From NCBI GenBank assembly GCA_002102555.1, contig MCFL01000104.1, positions 1 through 64,000 of the forward strand: a stretch of 64,000 nt of DNA. The letters are read 5' to 3'. Of the stretch, positions 30,747-41,233 are shown one piece after another. The first letter of the stretch is position 1, and each line of letters starts with the position of its first letter. Source of the stretch: Catenaria anguillulae PL171 (lineage: Eukaryota; Blastocladiomycota; Blastocladiomycetes; Blastocladiales; Catenariaceae). The notes under the pieces were generated by a model that did no database searches, had not been told where the DNA came from, and saw only the letters and a list, made by a program, of their open reading frames with translations. Made by a program: the position numbers and the translations under genes.

Positions 30747-32913
30747 TCAAGGTTGGAACACCCTCGAAAACGACGAAATTCCCCTCCGGCAAGTTGGGCA
30801 CTTGAGCACACCTTGCTGCGCCAAGGTTTGCCGGCAATCGTCACATAAAATGTAGCACCCGCACGGATGTAACAAAATGGTCCTTGGCTCTGTCCTGCAC
30901 ACGACACAGTTGGGGGTGCTGTGCGCTGGAGGCGGAGGCGGCGATTGCAACCTGTCCGCAATGGACTCATCCATGCGCAGAGGCAAATACAGGTCCCGCT
31001 GTGTAGCTGCAATCGGACCAGCGCGAAGCCCGATTTGAGCGGACCGCCAGGAAATGTAGCCGGCGGGCAATGTTTGGACGAGGGCGTGGTATTGCTCGGC
31101 GCGCAAGTCGGCGACCTCGGTGTCGGGAACCGCGGCCACCATGAGCAAGTCTTGCGTGTCGTTGAGTTGAAGCGTGTCGACACGGTGCACGTCTTGGATC
31201 GAAGTCGTTGATGGACGGTCTCCCAAGCGACAGGCGGCCTCCTCGGCATCGTCCTCATCTTCATCGTCGCTGCTCACCAAAAACACATCGTCGTCATCCT
31301 CCGCATCATCCTCGGGCAAGAATTGGAAAAGAGGGTCGTTCGCCTCGTCATCCACATCATCCAGCTCAAGCCCATTGATCGTATCCGCCATCCCGCCTTG
31401 TCCCGCACCGGCACTGGTAGCAGGAGACCCGCTCGCTCCCGTCGTCATCTGTCTGGAATGCGTACTTCTCAAAAACAAGGGCATCAACTGCGCCATCCGA
31501 GCCCGCACAAACTCGCGCAGCCACATGTTCCTTGGCAGTCGCCTCGCGACAAATCTCGACACCGCCAAGACGCAACTTGCGCCCAAATGCACAACAATCT
31601 CATACACCTTGCCCAAGCCCATGGCGCGAACGTAGTGATTGGACGCGCCCAATGCCTTTTCCGCACGCGACCGCGTCATCATGGAATGCTTGCCGTCCTC
31701 GGCCTGGCCGTCATGCTGCGTGCTGAACGGATTACCCGCGACGAGGTGCGTGGCATGCTCACCGGCGCGCGCCGTCGTAAACTGCCCAAAATCGTCCGTG
31801 ACCATGGGCGGCGTGAACAGTGTCAGAAACACGGGATCCGACTCGTATCGCAAGGGTGCCATTTGAGGCGTGTTGAGCATGGCGCCAGCGAGCTTAAACA
31901 GCGCCGGCGAATACGTGTCTGAGACTTTGGGCAGCATGGACCATGACACGGAGGCGGGCCGCTCGCGCATGCCGCCCGGGTTGGTGATGCGTGCAAGCGC
32001 ATAGGCCAAGGTGACAAAGGTGATGATGGTGATGGAGAAGACTTCGGGCCACTTGGCAAGGGCGACCATGGCCGGGAAGGTTGGATATCGGAAACGGAGC
32101 AGAAAGTGAACGAGACTGAGGATACCTGCAATTGTGGTCGGAACGAGGCGGTAGCGTTTGTCGAATCGTGCGTTCGAACAGGCGAGAATTTGTAGGACCA
32201 GAGTTTCCAGTGTAAGAATCAGATTGCAAACGAGAATGTCAGGTCCCTGTGATGGTGTCAAAATCAATGGGTGAGTCCAGAATCGGTTTGTCGGCAGGGC
32301 AAGTCGGAACGCGGCGCACGTCAGGGTGCAAGTACGACGCAAGGCCCCACTCTGCAAAACTTGGAATCGATTCCATGTCAAACGGCCCGATCCTGGTGTT
32401 GGCATGAACCCACATGTCAACCGTGACCGCCACCATGTTGACCAAGAACGTATGAAACAGTAAGTCCTCCTGCTCCATGAGTCCAGGTGAAGGGAAAAAA
32501 TCGGCGAGCGCCACCGACCGGTGCAAGTCCCACTGCGAGCCCAACTTGGATTCACAAATTGCGTTCCATAACCAAACGAGCCGTGAAATCAGAAACAAAA
32601 TGACTGGCAGCCGGATACCAAGCGTGACGATAGGCGGCAGCTCGCGCTGTCGGCGTGGGGCAATCATGTCGCGAACCCGGGAGCGGATCATGGTCCATAG
32701 GCCCAAGGTCAGGGCGTAGCGAGAGAAGGCGAATGAGAGCAGCGTGGGCGGGGCGACGCGATGGTGTGGGGGATGAGCATCGGCGTAGGGATGGGTTTGC
32801 GACATTGCGCTTGATGCGACGGCGGCGGCGGCGGCATCGGGTGGAGGCAACGGGGAGTTGACCCCGGTGACCGTGCCGGCCACGGCATGGCCCGAGTCTG
32901 AAGACCATTCCAT
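30747..32913 (-). CDS. Asi1/Asi3-like multi-TM RING E3 ubiquitin ligase
   Basis: Exons 32913-32320 and 32246-30747, joined in phase 0 over a 73-nt intron (GTGCG..CACAG), give 697 residues. Hydrophobic segments lie in the first exon (IRLPVILFLISRLVWLWNAI, FLVNMVAVTVDMWV) and the first part of the second (ILVCNLILTLETLVLQILA, TTIAGILSLVHFLL, FSITIITFVTLAYALARI, then IVVHLGASCVLAVSRFVA). An acidic stretch (PEDDAEDDDDVFLVSSDDED) follows. A C-terminal RING reads CVVCRTEPRTILLHPCGC, CDDCR, CPTCRRGISSFSRVFQP: the PCxCxxxCxxCR and end 'FSRV..P' are the Asi1/Asi3 pattern. In yeast these form the inner-nuclear-membrane Asi complex for protein degradation. Orthology versus another membrane RING family is not proven. 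Confidence 0.75.
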
Positions 32914-33168
32914 GATATGATCCGGCTCTATGATATCGACTGTTGGGTGTTCCGGCTTAGCCTGGACGCTTTCGATCGGCGCACGTCGGTCTGAGCCTGG
33001 ACGTCGAGGATGAATGGTATGGCCAAACCTCGATGGTAGTTACCGGAAATTCGATGACGGCGTGGAATTGCGGAAAGTGGCTGGACGTCAGACTCTGAGA
33101 AAATGTATTCATTTGAATGGACATTGCAAGCGCACAGCAGACAAATGGCAAGGCACGCGGCACCAGGA

Positions 33169-33558
33169 TCACTGCTGGCGGTACCACACACTCACTCCCT
33201 TGGGCACCGGAAACCTATCCGACTGCTTGCCCACCGCCTTGACCAACTTGGCACCTTGCACATTGCCAGTCTCTTGATCCATTTCGCACAGTTTCCATGT
33301 CTGCTCAGTGACCCACGTGGCCGAAATCACTTCGCGAAGGTGCAGTTCCTGCGTCAACGGATCCCACGTCCATGTTCCTTCGCCGCCGAGCTCGGGGCAC
33401 TCGGATCGCCCTTCGCAGATGGACGGCGGAAGCGCTTGGAAGGTCCTGAACGTGCCGTCGGCATTACATGTGAGTTGAACACCGCCCATGCCGCCAGTCA
33501 GAAAGGCAGTCGCGTGGCCGCTGGTGAAGGGCGCGATTGGGTTGGTGACGAATTGCAT
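33169..33558 (-). CDS. Small orphan protein (129 aa), possible beta-barrel or lipocalin-like
   Basis: Intronless frame starting with MQFVTNPIAPFTSGHATAF. It has alternating polar/hydrophobic strands (GGVQLTCNADGTFRTFQ, GEGTWTWDPLTQELHL, VISATWVTEQTWKLCEMD) and ends KGVSVWYRQQ, as in small lipid-binding or avidin/lipocalin-like barrels. I cannot name a family. The frame is open upstream into the dispersed repeat at 33648, which is not part of the gene. It faces away from the gene at 34226, so the repeat lies in their shared upstream region. Confidence 0.55.
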   Translation of the reverse strand: MQFVTNPIAPFTSGHATAFLTGGMGGVQLTCNADGTFRTFQALPPSICEGRSECPELGGEGTWTWDPLTQELHLREVISATWVTEQTWKLCEMDQETGNVQGAKLVKAVGKQSDRFPVPKGVSVWYRQQ

Positions 33559-33647
33559 CCTTGGCCGCTTACTGCGAAAGAATGCCGAGGGTACCCGAGT
33601 AGGATTCGTGCTCGCAAGTTTGAGGCTGCGGCTAGCTGTATACCGAA

Positions 33648-34051
33648 CATTGCCTCGTGCGCACATGCAACATGCAACATGCAACGAAAGCGTGAGTGGG
33701 AATGAGTGCCTGGCCTGCCGCCCGCCCAGCTGGTGGGCGTCGTTGGTCAAACCAACCGAAAGAAGTGTTTCAGAATCGAAAGCTTCATGCAAGCGTGCCT
33801 TTTGCTTTGACAACTGCATGCAATCGCCGAAAACGCCGCCACATCGCCCAGCAACAGCTGTTCAAACGTAACAGTCGTGGCAGACTGGCACTGGCAGCGA
33901 TCATGGCCTATACTGCAATTCTCTACCTCCAAGTAAGCCTGCTGAGAGAATGTTTCCCGAGTCTCCATGCCGGGTCACGACTCAGGATCGCCAAAGGTTC
34001 GTCGAAAAGGCGCCGATTCTTCAATCCGCAGTCAATGAGCGCCAAGGCGTT
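33648..34051 (+). repeat. ~0.4 kb dispersed direct repeat, copy 2
   Basis: Partner of 25852-26270, same orientation. Differences include a duplicated 'catgcaa' (tandem near 33665-33690) and several 3-15 nt indels. Occupies most of the divergent promoter region 33559-34225. Confidence 0.85.
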
Positions 34052-34225
34052 CAAAGTTGAAATGTTCAAATGCATGCGAGACAACGTTGACAGTTTGCCA
34101 GAGTCACTCGCTCACTCGAAAAGCCTGAGGACTGGAGGTACCAAGATACATATACGAGAGACGAGGTAGGATCGAGTAGACTTCAAGTAGACACATTCAG
34201 CAACTTGCCATTCGAGCGAGCCATC

Positions 34226-35512
34226 ATGTCGAGCACCACCACCCGCCGCCCGTTCCCGCCCTTCCCAGACCCGCGGCCTACCGCCACCTCGGTCCAGCCG
34301 CCGCCCCCGCCCGACGACGACGAGCCCACCTCGACAACCACTCGTACAACGTCTCGCACCACCACCACAACCACCACAACCACTTTGACTTCATCCTCGA
34401 CAACCACAACCACCTCCACCACAACTTCATCGTCGACAACAACCACCACCTCGGTCACGATCCGTGCTCAAGTCCCGACACAGACAGGCTCCTCTACCGA
34501 CCTCACCCGCAACCTCAGCCCCGGCTCGAGTGGTGACTCGCTCACAGAATCGTCCTCCTCAATTTTGCCCATGATTCTCATGATCGCCGGTGGTCTGGTC
34601 GTCCTGATCGCATGCATTGGACTTGCCGTTCACTTTTACCGCAAACGCTCGTCGCGCAGCTCGGGCACCAATGCGGACACGGCGCCCACCCGCAAAATCA
34701 AGCTTCCGGGCAAACCCGTGTTACGCCCGACGCCCATGGACCCATCCACGCCCGCCGTGACCCGGCCCAACTCGACCTTCTTGGTCCCACTTGGCTCCAA
34801 CAGCGAAGCTATTCCGCCCATGCCGCCCATTCCCGCATCTCTGCACCAACAAATCCGCCCGCCCTCGTTCCACCCTCCCCCGCCACCCAACTCGCAACCG
34901 CCCACGCTCCCTGGCCGCATCATTCCCATTGCCGCCCTGCCCGCGCTCGGGGCAATGGACCCACGTGCGCTTTCGCCGCGGCTCTCATACACGCCCACAA
35001 CCAGCAGCGCCACAGGCTTGGATGACGATTTCTCGCTCCAGTCCCTGGTCGACGCCTGGCACTCTGTGGCCTCGCACCTCGACGCATACGTGCGGCGCGA
35101 ATCCAACATCTTGTCGTCGCTTGACCGCACAACAGGCAATCAAGCCATGGATCTGGCCATTGTGAATCGTGTGCGCGTGCAGCGCGCCGAACGGCTGGCG
35201 GCGCTGGCCACGCAGGTTGTGCAGCAGCTCGAAACGGGCTTGGCGGTTGGGGATTTGCGGACATTTACGTTGGAGGCCACGGATGTGTTGCAGCGGGTTG
35301 CGAGGGTGTTTCCGGACATGCAGCTGTTTGTGCCGAGGGGTGGAATGCAGGTCCGAGTCGATGAGGTTGAGGTTTATCACCATGATGATGCGTATGGCGA
35401 GAGCGGGTCCGAGGCCGGGCAGCAGGTTTCAGTGAGGTGTACCGTTTTCCCCGGATGGAGGGAAGCCAGGACGGGCAGGATCATTGTCAGGGCCAAGGTA
35501 CTGACGGAGTAA
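34226..35512 (+). CDS. Single-TM protein with Thr-rich mucin-like ectodomain
   Basis: Intronless, 428 residues. Residues 1-115 hold a Pro/Asp stretch then long runs of Thr and Ser (expected heavy O-mannosylation). One TM segment follows near residues 115-135 (ILPMILMIAGGLVVLIACIG) with basic stop-transfer HFYRKRSSR. The cytosolic part is Pro-rich (IPPMPPIPASLHQQIRPPSF) and ends in a helical domain (FSLQSLVDAWHSVASHLDAY, RAERLAALATQVVQQLE, FTLEATDVLQRVARVFPDM). The plan resembles fungal cell-wall stress sensors (Wsc/Mid2 or Skg6-type), but there is no Cys-rich WSC domain or signal peptide. That role is inference. The 0.4 kb repeat sits just upstream. Confidence 0.7.
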   Translation: MSSTTTRRPFPPFPDPRPTATSVQPPPPPDDDEPTSTTTRTTSRTTTTTTTTTLTSSSTTTTTSTTTSSSTTTTTSVTIRAQVPTQTGSSTDLTRNLSPGSSGDSLTESSSSILPMILMIAGGLVVLIACIGLAVHFYRKRSSRSSGTNADTAPTRKIKLPGKPVLRPTPMDPSTPAVTRPNSTFLVPLGSNSEAIPPMPPIPASLHQQIRPPSFHPPPPPNSQPPTLPGRIIPIAALPALGAMDPRALSPRLSYTPTTSSATGLDDDFSLQSLVDAWHSVASHLDAYVRRESNILSSLDRTTGNQAMDLAIVNRVRVQRAERLAALATQVVQQLETGLAVGDLRTFTLEATDVLQRVARVFPDMQLFVPRGGMQVRVDEVEVYHHDDAYGESGSEAGQQVSVRCTVFPGWREARTGRIIVRAKVLTE

Positions 35513-35727
35513 CTGAAGATGGGAAAAAAATAGAGGGTTGTTGTGATTCTTGCGTTGTTGTTACCCACCATTGTTTGCTTTGTTTTTGTGTTCATTGAAG
35601 TTTTTGCTCCCGTCTTTGCTTTGCATGATTTCAGTTTTGTGCGTATACATACAAAGAATAGAATGCATTCAGGCGGCCTCGTATTGCAAGCAAATAATCA
35701 CGGCCAGACATTCGCCATCTTTTCACT

Positions 35728-36477
35728 TTACTCGCCCTTGTGCAAATCGTCCAACACGGGCGCCTCGGAAAACTTGCGATGGAACCTATCAGACGCCCAA
35801 TACGCCTGCAACTTTGTGTTCGCGGCCACGACATCATGCAACTTGACCAGCTCGGGTGCATTCTTTTCGGTCAGTTCGCACTCCCCCAGCACCATGCGAA
35901 TGCACACCACGGCGCAAAACATGCTGAGCTCCACATACGAAAGCTTGTTACCGAAATAGTACCCGTTGGACCCGTTGGCCTTCAAGTACTTTGAGTGCGC
36001 GTCGATAAATGCCGGCAAGTCCTTGGTCTTGAACCCAGCGAGCGCTTGCTTGCGCGCGTCGCCACGGAGCATAAAGAGCGAGCCCATGAGCGAGGCCATG
36101 AGGTCGCGGATCGACTCGTCCAGTGAGTCGGCAACGAAGCGGGTTTCAAGGTCGTCATGCACGAGGCCGTGCTTGGTGGCCAAGTACCGGTTGATGGCGT
36201 GCGATTCCGCGACTTGCAGTTCCTTGCCCGTCTTTGGGTCGGCAAACAGAAGGCACGGGATGTGGCCAAAGGGCGTTGTGGGCTTTTCCTTGGCCCAGTC
36301 GACAGGGTACTTGTTCTTGTAGGGAACCTGTTCAGCGTGGTGTGTGAGTGATACGAGAACAATGACTGAGCAGGTCGGACCTGAAGAGAGAGAAGAGACA
36401 CATACGCCGGCAACTTCGAGGATCATACGGGCCGTTTCCGCGCGTCCAGTGATGGCGTAGTAGTAAATGGTGTACAT
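35728..36477 (-). CDS. Sigma-like glutathione S-transferase 1
   Basis: Exons 36477-36406 (24 codons) and 36327-35728 (200 codons), phase 0, encode 223 residues. The thioredoxin-fold start MYTIYYYAITGRAETARMIL has the Tyr near position 7-8 and the GRAE motif of sigma/nematode-type GSTs. TPFGHIPCLLFAD gives the cis-Pro and ESHAINRYLA the Glu-Ser of the glutathione site. An all-helical C-terminal half follows (KYLKANGSNGYYFGNKLSYVE). Known activity is conjugation of glutathione or prostaglandin-type isomerisation; substrate is not predictable. A TATA-like box lies about 107 nt upstream. Tandem with a second GST of the same orientation. Confidence 0.9.
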   Translation of the reverse strand: MYTIYYYAITGRAETARMILEVAGVCVSSLSSGPTCSVIVLVSLTHHAEQVPYKNKYPVDWAKEKPTTPFGHIPCLLFADPKTGKELQVAESHAINRYLATKHGLVHDDLETRFVADSLDESIRDLMASLMGSLFMLRGDARKQALAGFKTKDLPAFIDAHSKYLKANGSNGYYFGNKLSYVELSMFCAVVCIRMVLGECELTEKNAPELVKLHDVVAANTKLQAYWASDRFHRKFSEAPVLDDLHKGE

Positions 36478-36583
36478 GCTGTGAGATGCAGTGTAAGTGT
36501 GTGTGAGCAAGGCAAGTCGGTGGACAATATGGGTGCACGAGGAGTGTGGAGAGAAGTGGTAGGAGCGGGGCAGTTGCTCGTCT

Positions 36584-36591
36584 TTATAGCC
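36584..36591 (-). promoter_or_regulatory. TATA-like box upstream of GST 1
   Basis: Minus strand reads ctataaag within cggctataaagac, about 107 nt before the ATG. TATA motifs are rare in this window, and GST genes are often inducible. Confidence 0.45.
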
Positions 36592-36899
36592 GTGGTCTGC
36601 CTTACTTTCCATCTCAAGCGGGCAGTGAGTCGATGCGCGGGAGATTTTGGTTGTCAAAACTCATGAGTGGGTCCATGAGGGTCCATTTTTCCGGGCTTTG
36701 TGGTGTTTTTTCCCGAAGAGTTTTCCCCAGCAAAAGGCAGTGTTGTGACTCACTGACATTCAAGTCACTTATCAGGTGTACTCTGAGGCCCACAACCAAG
36801 TTATATCAGATTAACGCACACAGCCAACCGAGAATGCTTCAACGACCTTGTAACATGTGAGTCATCAGCCGCCCAACAGACTGCTCACAGTGAACATCA

Positions 36900-37683
36900 T
36901 CAAAAATCCAACGAGATGAAAAACTTCTTGTGGAACCGCTCTGACTGCCAATACTCGACCAGCCTTGGCTGTGCCTTGACCATGTCGTACACACGCATGA
37001 GTTCCGGGGCATTGGCCGTTGAAATCGTTCCCTTGCCAATCACACCATTGGCAACGAGGATCACAGTGTACAACGACAGCTCGACGTATGTCAACTGGAT
37101 GAGCAGGCACGTGAGTCGAGCGGAAATACAGTGTCAAAGAAGGACGTAACAATACCTTCGAGTCAAAGTAGAACCCATTCGACCCGTTGGCCTTTAACAA
37201 CTTTGTCTGTGCCTCAATAAACCTGACCAGTCCATCCTTTTTCAACTCGTCAATCGCCTTCTTGAGCCCGGCCTCATCGTGCCCCGAAAAGAACATGCCG
37301 AGCATTTCCTCAAACATGGAGCGGATCGATTCCTCAACCGCGTCCGCCAGCGCCACTTTGACGGGTCCGCCGTCCGGGACAAGGCCATGACGCGCGGCGA
37401 GAAAACGGCCAATGGCGTGCGATTGCGCCAGGGTGACTGGCTGCGACGTGGCCGGGTCGGTGAAGTGGAGGAGCGGGAGTTGGCCAAATGGCGTTGTGGA
37501 CTTTTCGGCATCCCAGTCGATCGGATACTTGTTCTCGTACGGAATCTGGTTGAGATGGTGAGTTTTGCGCTTGTTGCAAGCGGGGGGAGGGCTCGGATAC
37601 CAGCAACATACTCCCGCAATTTCGAGGATCATGCGGGCCAACTCGGCGCGGCCAGCGATTGGAAAGTAGTGGACGGTGTACAT
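36900..37683 (-). CDS. Sigma-like glutathione S-transferase 2
   Basis: Exons 37683-37612, 37545-37156 and 37094-36900 (657 nt) encode 218 residues. MYTVHYFPIAGRAELARMIL, TPFGQLPLLHFTD and QSHAIGRFLAARHGLVPDGG match GST 1 block by block, with Gln for Glu before the Ser-His of the glutathione site. KLLKANGSNGFYFDSK is interrupted by an extra phase-0 intron before LTYVELSLYTVILV; GST 1 has no intron there. The first intron is at the same codon in both (after the 24th), so the pair arose by duplication and then gained or lost the second intron. C-terminus FHKKFFISLDF. Confidence 0.9.
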
Positions 37684-38237
37684 GCTCGATTACGAATGTA
37701 GGTAAGTATTGTCCAGTCTGCCTGCGGGACCTTGAGACGATCTCAACACATACGGAGGTGGGTGCTGCTCCATTATTTAAAGTGCTTCTCGTCAACCCCA
37801 GGCCCCAGAAGCTTCTGAGTGAGTCATTCGCATCGCACACTCGGTTTTGTATCTCCGCCTTGTTTTTTTTTCCCCCTGAGCGTTCAGCCTTTAGTAGGTT
37901 TTGGCAAGTCGAAAGGGCCTCCCTTCGTTGCTGGCTGTTCATGTAAATCTGTGGTCCAAGTCTGACGAGGCTAGGCTCGGCATATCCTGACCAGCAAGCC
38001 TATGAACCTTCGGCCCTCGCCGTCGAGCTCATGAATTCCATGTACATACTCTGTCGAGCTGGGATGATGGCCATTGCGAGTGGTCATCAGGGCAAAAGAC
38101 CAAACGCGTCACTCGGCATCCACGTCGATTTCGCATTCGACTTTGTGGTCGTGCATGCCCAGCGATGGATTGATAAATGCTATCGTCCTTGACCTTGCGC
38201 AACGTCGCCCAATTCAACCAGCTAGACCTATCTGAAC
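37684..38237. other. Divergent promoter region between GST 2 and the coiled-coil gene
   Basis: No gene is supported. Contains a T-rich run (about 37860-37875). Confidence 0.5.
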
Positions 38238-39717
38238 ATGCGCTACGGGGACGCCATCGAGCGCGACTACTCTGAAGTGCAGCAGCTCCGCCGCCAACTA
38301 GCGCACGCCGAATCACTTGCTGCTCGGGTCCAATCCCAGCTCAAAGATCGTGAAAAGACCATTATACATCTTCAAGTATGCAAATTCATTTCCTTCATCC
38401 ACACTCAAATCCTTCTCCTGACCCTGGCGCTTGCACATTAGCGCAAACTCCGCGCCAAAATTTTCACTCACCTCGCCGACCTGACGCCAACCGACCTGGC
38501 GGTTCCCGACGACATGTTCCCCGAAGCCGATGCTTCCGGCCTGTACAACCTGAACCGACACCAGCTCGTCCACCTGCTGCTCAAAAAGGAGACTGTGATC
38601 CGCGGGCTCGTCAGGCGCGTGTGGGCCACCAAGCTCGAGCGCGACCAGTGGATGCTGCGCACACACGAGGCTCAGCGCGCAAGGGGTGTTGCGGCTGGCC
38701 AGTGTTTAGGTGGCAAGGTGCGCCGGTACTATTCCGAGGTGCAGCAGTGGGCGTTTGCAGATCGGAGCAAGGCCGGCGTGGATTGGGTTGAGGAGAGGAT
38801 GGACAGGGCAGTGAGGCGACAGCCGCAGCGCAAGGACCTGCAAGAGTCGACGCAGAGGGAGTATTTGATGAGGGAGAGAATCGAGAATTGGATGACGGAT
38901 CCGGTCGAGTTGGGTCCTTTGGTCGATTTGGGTGGGAACGGGTATTATGGCCGGCGGCCAGACCACGGGACGGTCAGGGAAGTGATGGATGAGGAACAGG
39001 ATTCGGTGCTGTGGAATGTGAGCGAGGACGAGGAAGGAGATCCCGGGAGCAAAGGCAAGAGCCATACGAAGACTCCAGATCCATTTGCGCTGCCCACGAG
39101 TAGCAGGAGAGAAGAGGATGACGGGTGGTGTGCGACCAAGTATGTGCGAACCGCGTTGGCGGCCAATTTCAAGGGGGTTGACAAGGTCAAAGTGGTTGAG
39201 AACGACGAGGGGTCAAGTCAAGGGGTGGGATTGAGTCTCAAGCAGGCACCCGCCGTTTTGTTTGCAAGTGAACCAGTGAGCGACGTGGATCCGAGCTTTT
39301 GGCTTCCGGATGAGGCAGCATCATCCCTTGTCACACTACCGCCAAAGATCAACGATCCACCGCCACAAGGCACGGTTGGATCGCGCAGCATACAGCAAAC
39401 ATTGGATACAATTCAAGGCAAATGGGAAGCGCCAAGAACGGCCAAGCGCGAGGATCAGGCCACGTCGTGTCGGCTGGCGGAACCGGTTGGCGGTCATGAT
39501 GGACTGAGGCAGCGACGCAAAGCCCCGCGTGAGTAAGAAGGCAAGCGGAAATTAAAAGAGAATGCAAAAGGACTGTATTGGGTTTTCAGATCCGATCAAT
39601 ACACGCTGGATTCAAGAGTTGGCGCCGGAGAGACAAAATCGACGGCGAAAGCGCAAGAAATTCATTCCTGGCCCTCTGGTACAAGAAAGCCAACGTGATC
39701 ATACCTATCGACAATGA
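38238..39717 (+). CDS. Coiled-coil orphan protein with basic C-terminus
   Basis: Exons 38238-38375, 38442-39528 and 39590-39717 (1353 nt) encode 450 residues. Exon 1 is coiled coil (EVQQLRRQLAHAESLAARVQ). Exon 2 continues helical (RHQLVHLLLKKETVIRGLVR, then VWATKLERDQWMLRTHEAQR), then turns acidic and disordered (MDEEQDSVLWNVSEDEEGD). At 39529 a textbook GTGAGTAAG donor and a TTTTCAG acceptor 61 nt on lead in frame to INTRWIQELAPERQNRRRKR, ending at 39717; ignoring that intron would end the protein at 39536. Function not recognised. The last 13 nt overlap the 3' end of the opposing Dap1-like gene. Confidence 0.65.
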
Positions 39718-40324
39718 ATGTGAGAACTCTGCAGGAAAATCAAGATATCGTATTGACAATGAGGGCCGTACTTTGACGAAAACATGCCAAACCAATCGTC
39801 CAACGTTTCGCGCTCCATTGCGGACAAGTCCTTCAAGTCATCAATGGGCTGGTCGAGCGGTGTAATGTATTTTGTTTCAAACGAATGCTTGGCGAGGCCG
39901 CGGGAAGCGTCACGACCAGCTGGGCAAGGAAGGATACATGTCAGCTTTGGAGCACAATCCCGGTCCCGCTTGAAGCACACATACCAAAATTGCCATAGGG
40001 TGACCCGGGGCCATAAAACCCAGCCCCGCGCGTGACATCAAATACATGACCGCGCACGGCCATCATGATGCGCTCCGACTGCTTGCCGTCAAACTTTGCA
40101 AGTTCCTTTGGTGTGTAGTTGCGGAGTACAATTGGCTCGTCGGCCTTTGGCAGGGCGGACCGGCGTGCGTCGGCGTCATGGTCGGAAGAAATGCGCGACC
40201 CGGAGGTCCAGAGGCGCCAGGCAGAGTAGGCGACGGCGGCTGCCAAGAAGACGTTGAGCGGGTTGGCGGCGAGTGTGTCCATGAGCTTGCGTGCGATGTG
40301 TGTCGGGTGTGGGGACGGGGACAT
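39705..40324 (-). CDS. DAP1: Dap1/PGRMC-like membrane-associated heme protein (MAPR family)
   Basis: Exons 40324-39985 and 39919-39705 (555 nt) encode 184 residues. An N-terminal membrane anchor (NPLNVFLAAAVAYSAWRLW) is followed by a cytochrome-b5-like fold: EPIVLRNYTPKELAKFDG, IMMAVRGHVFDVTRGAGFYG, PGSPYGNFAGRDASRGLAKH, DLSAMERETLDDWFGMF. VFDVTRG...FYGPGSPYGxFAGRDASRGLA is the MAPR signature; the Tyr residues bind heme in PGRMC1 and Dap1. Dap1 supports cytochrome P450 sterol demethylation in the ER. The C-terminal ~20 residues after SSKY (GPHCQYDILIFLQSS) look unusual and overlap the opposing gene, so an unseen short last exon is possible. Confidence 0.9.
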
Positions 40325-41233
40325 GATTTAGGATTGGGTGGAGAGAACAGCTGCGTGACGTTGCTGGAGCGATGCTTATTAAATACCTATACATGTTGAA
40401 GGAGTTGGCCAGCAAAGAGACGGGAGGTCAGGGGTCGGGGGATGTGGTTTTTATATGTGCGTGGACGGCGGGATGAAGGGATGCCGAGGGTTATTCACAT
40501 GAGAGTGAAGTACATGGGCGGTGTGCGGTACTGACGGCTTACTGCTCGCCGGCCCGACGGGTGAAGCTGAGTCGACACAAACGACGATTCATGCTGATTT
40601 TCGCCAATGCATCCGTTCGTTCGCGGAAGCAGCCGCGTGGCGTCGGAAAGTCGGAACAATCACATCCAGGGCCTGTGCTCGTTTGGATCACGATCGACAG
40701 ACGCGGCCACTTCCATGTATTATTATCATGTCATAGGAGAGCTTAAGGAATGAGCTAGCAGTAAGTATTTCCGCCCGTCAAAATTCGGAACGCAGATGTG
40801 GCAAGGCCTGTTGCAGCTTGCTGTTTATTTATCGTGGCAGCCCTTCCGTAGAGCCCAATCCAGTCGACAGCTCATCCGCGCCGCCGCGCTCATACGCGAT
40901 CGCTCATTCGCGTCAACCACACCACACGTCCCAACAGCAACATGACATGCATGGAAAGATGTCGGCGAGTCAAAATCAATGCAAACATCTTTAATGCGCA
41001 CGGAAACTGCCAGCAATCGTGACTTCGGTGAATAATCCATGCAAAGACTCTGTTCCATCTCGCCTGTTGCTGCCCGCCTTCGCCGACACCGCTCCCTGTT
41101 GAATTGAGTCCTTGAGATCACGTCGACCAACCAAGTGGGCAACGACGTTTAGCAACAATAAGCAGCAGCGCCTTCAGCCAGCCGACTTCCCTGCCCATTT
41201 CCCTGCTCAACGCGCCATATTCTTGTCCACGAC
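40325..41233. other. Intergenic region, no gene supported
   Basis: A 105-codon minus frame at 40825-41142 (MPTWLVDVISRTQFNRE, Cys/Arg-rich) is the best candidate but has no family character or partner exon. The rest is the upstream region of the Dap1-like and NIPA-like genes. Confidence 0.45.

Noticed and set aside
33559-33819. N-terminal extension of the small orphan into the 0.4 kb repeat
   Set aside because: The extension comes from a sequence that also occurs at 25.9 kb without this gene, so the ATG at 33558 is preferred.
34330-34455. acc/aca tandem repeat considered as a microsatellite insertion
   Set aside because: It codes the Thr-rich ectodomain in frame within a long clean ORF.
40825-41142. 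105-codon minus ORF as a small gene
   Set aside because: No family motif, no partner exon, and amino-acid make-up (many Arg, Cys, Ser) like random frames here.
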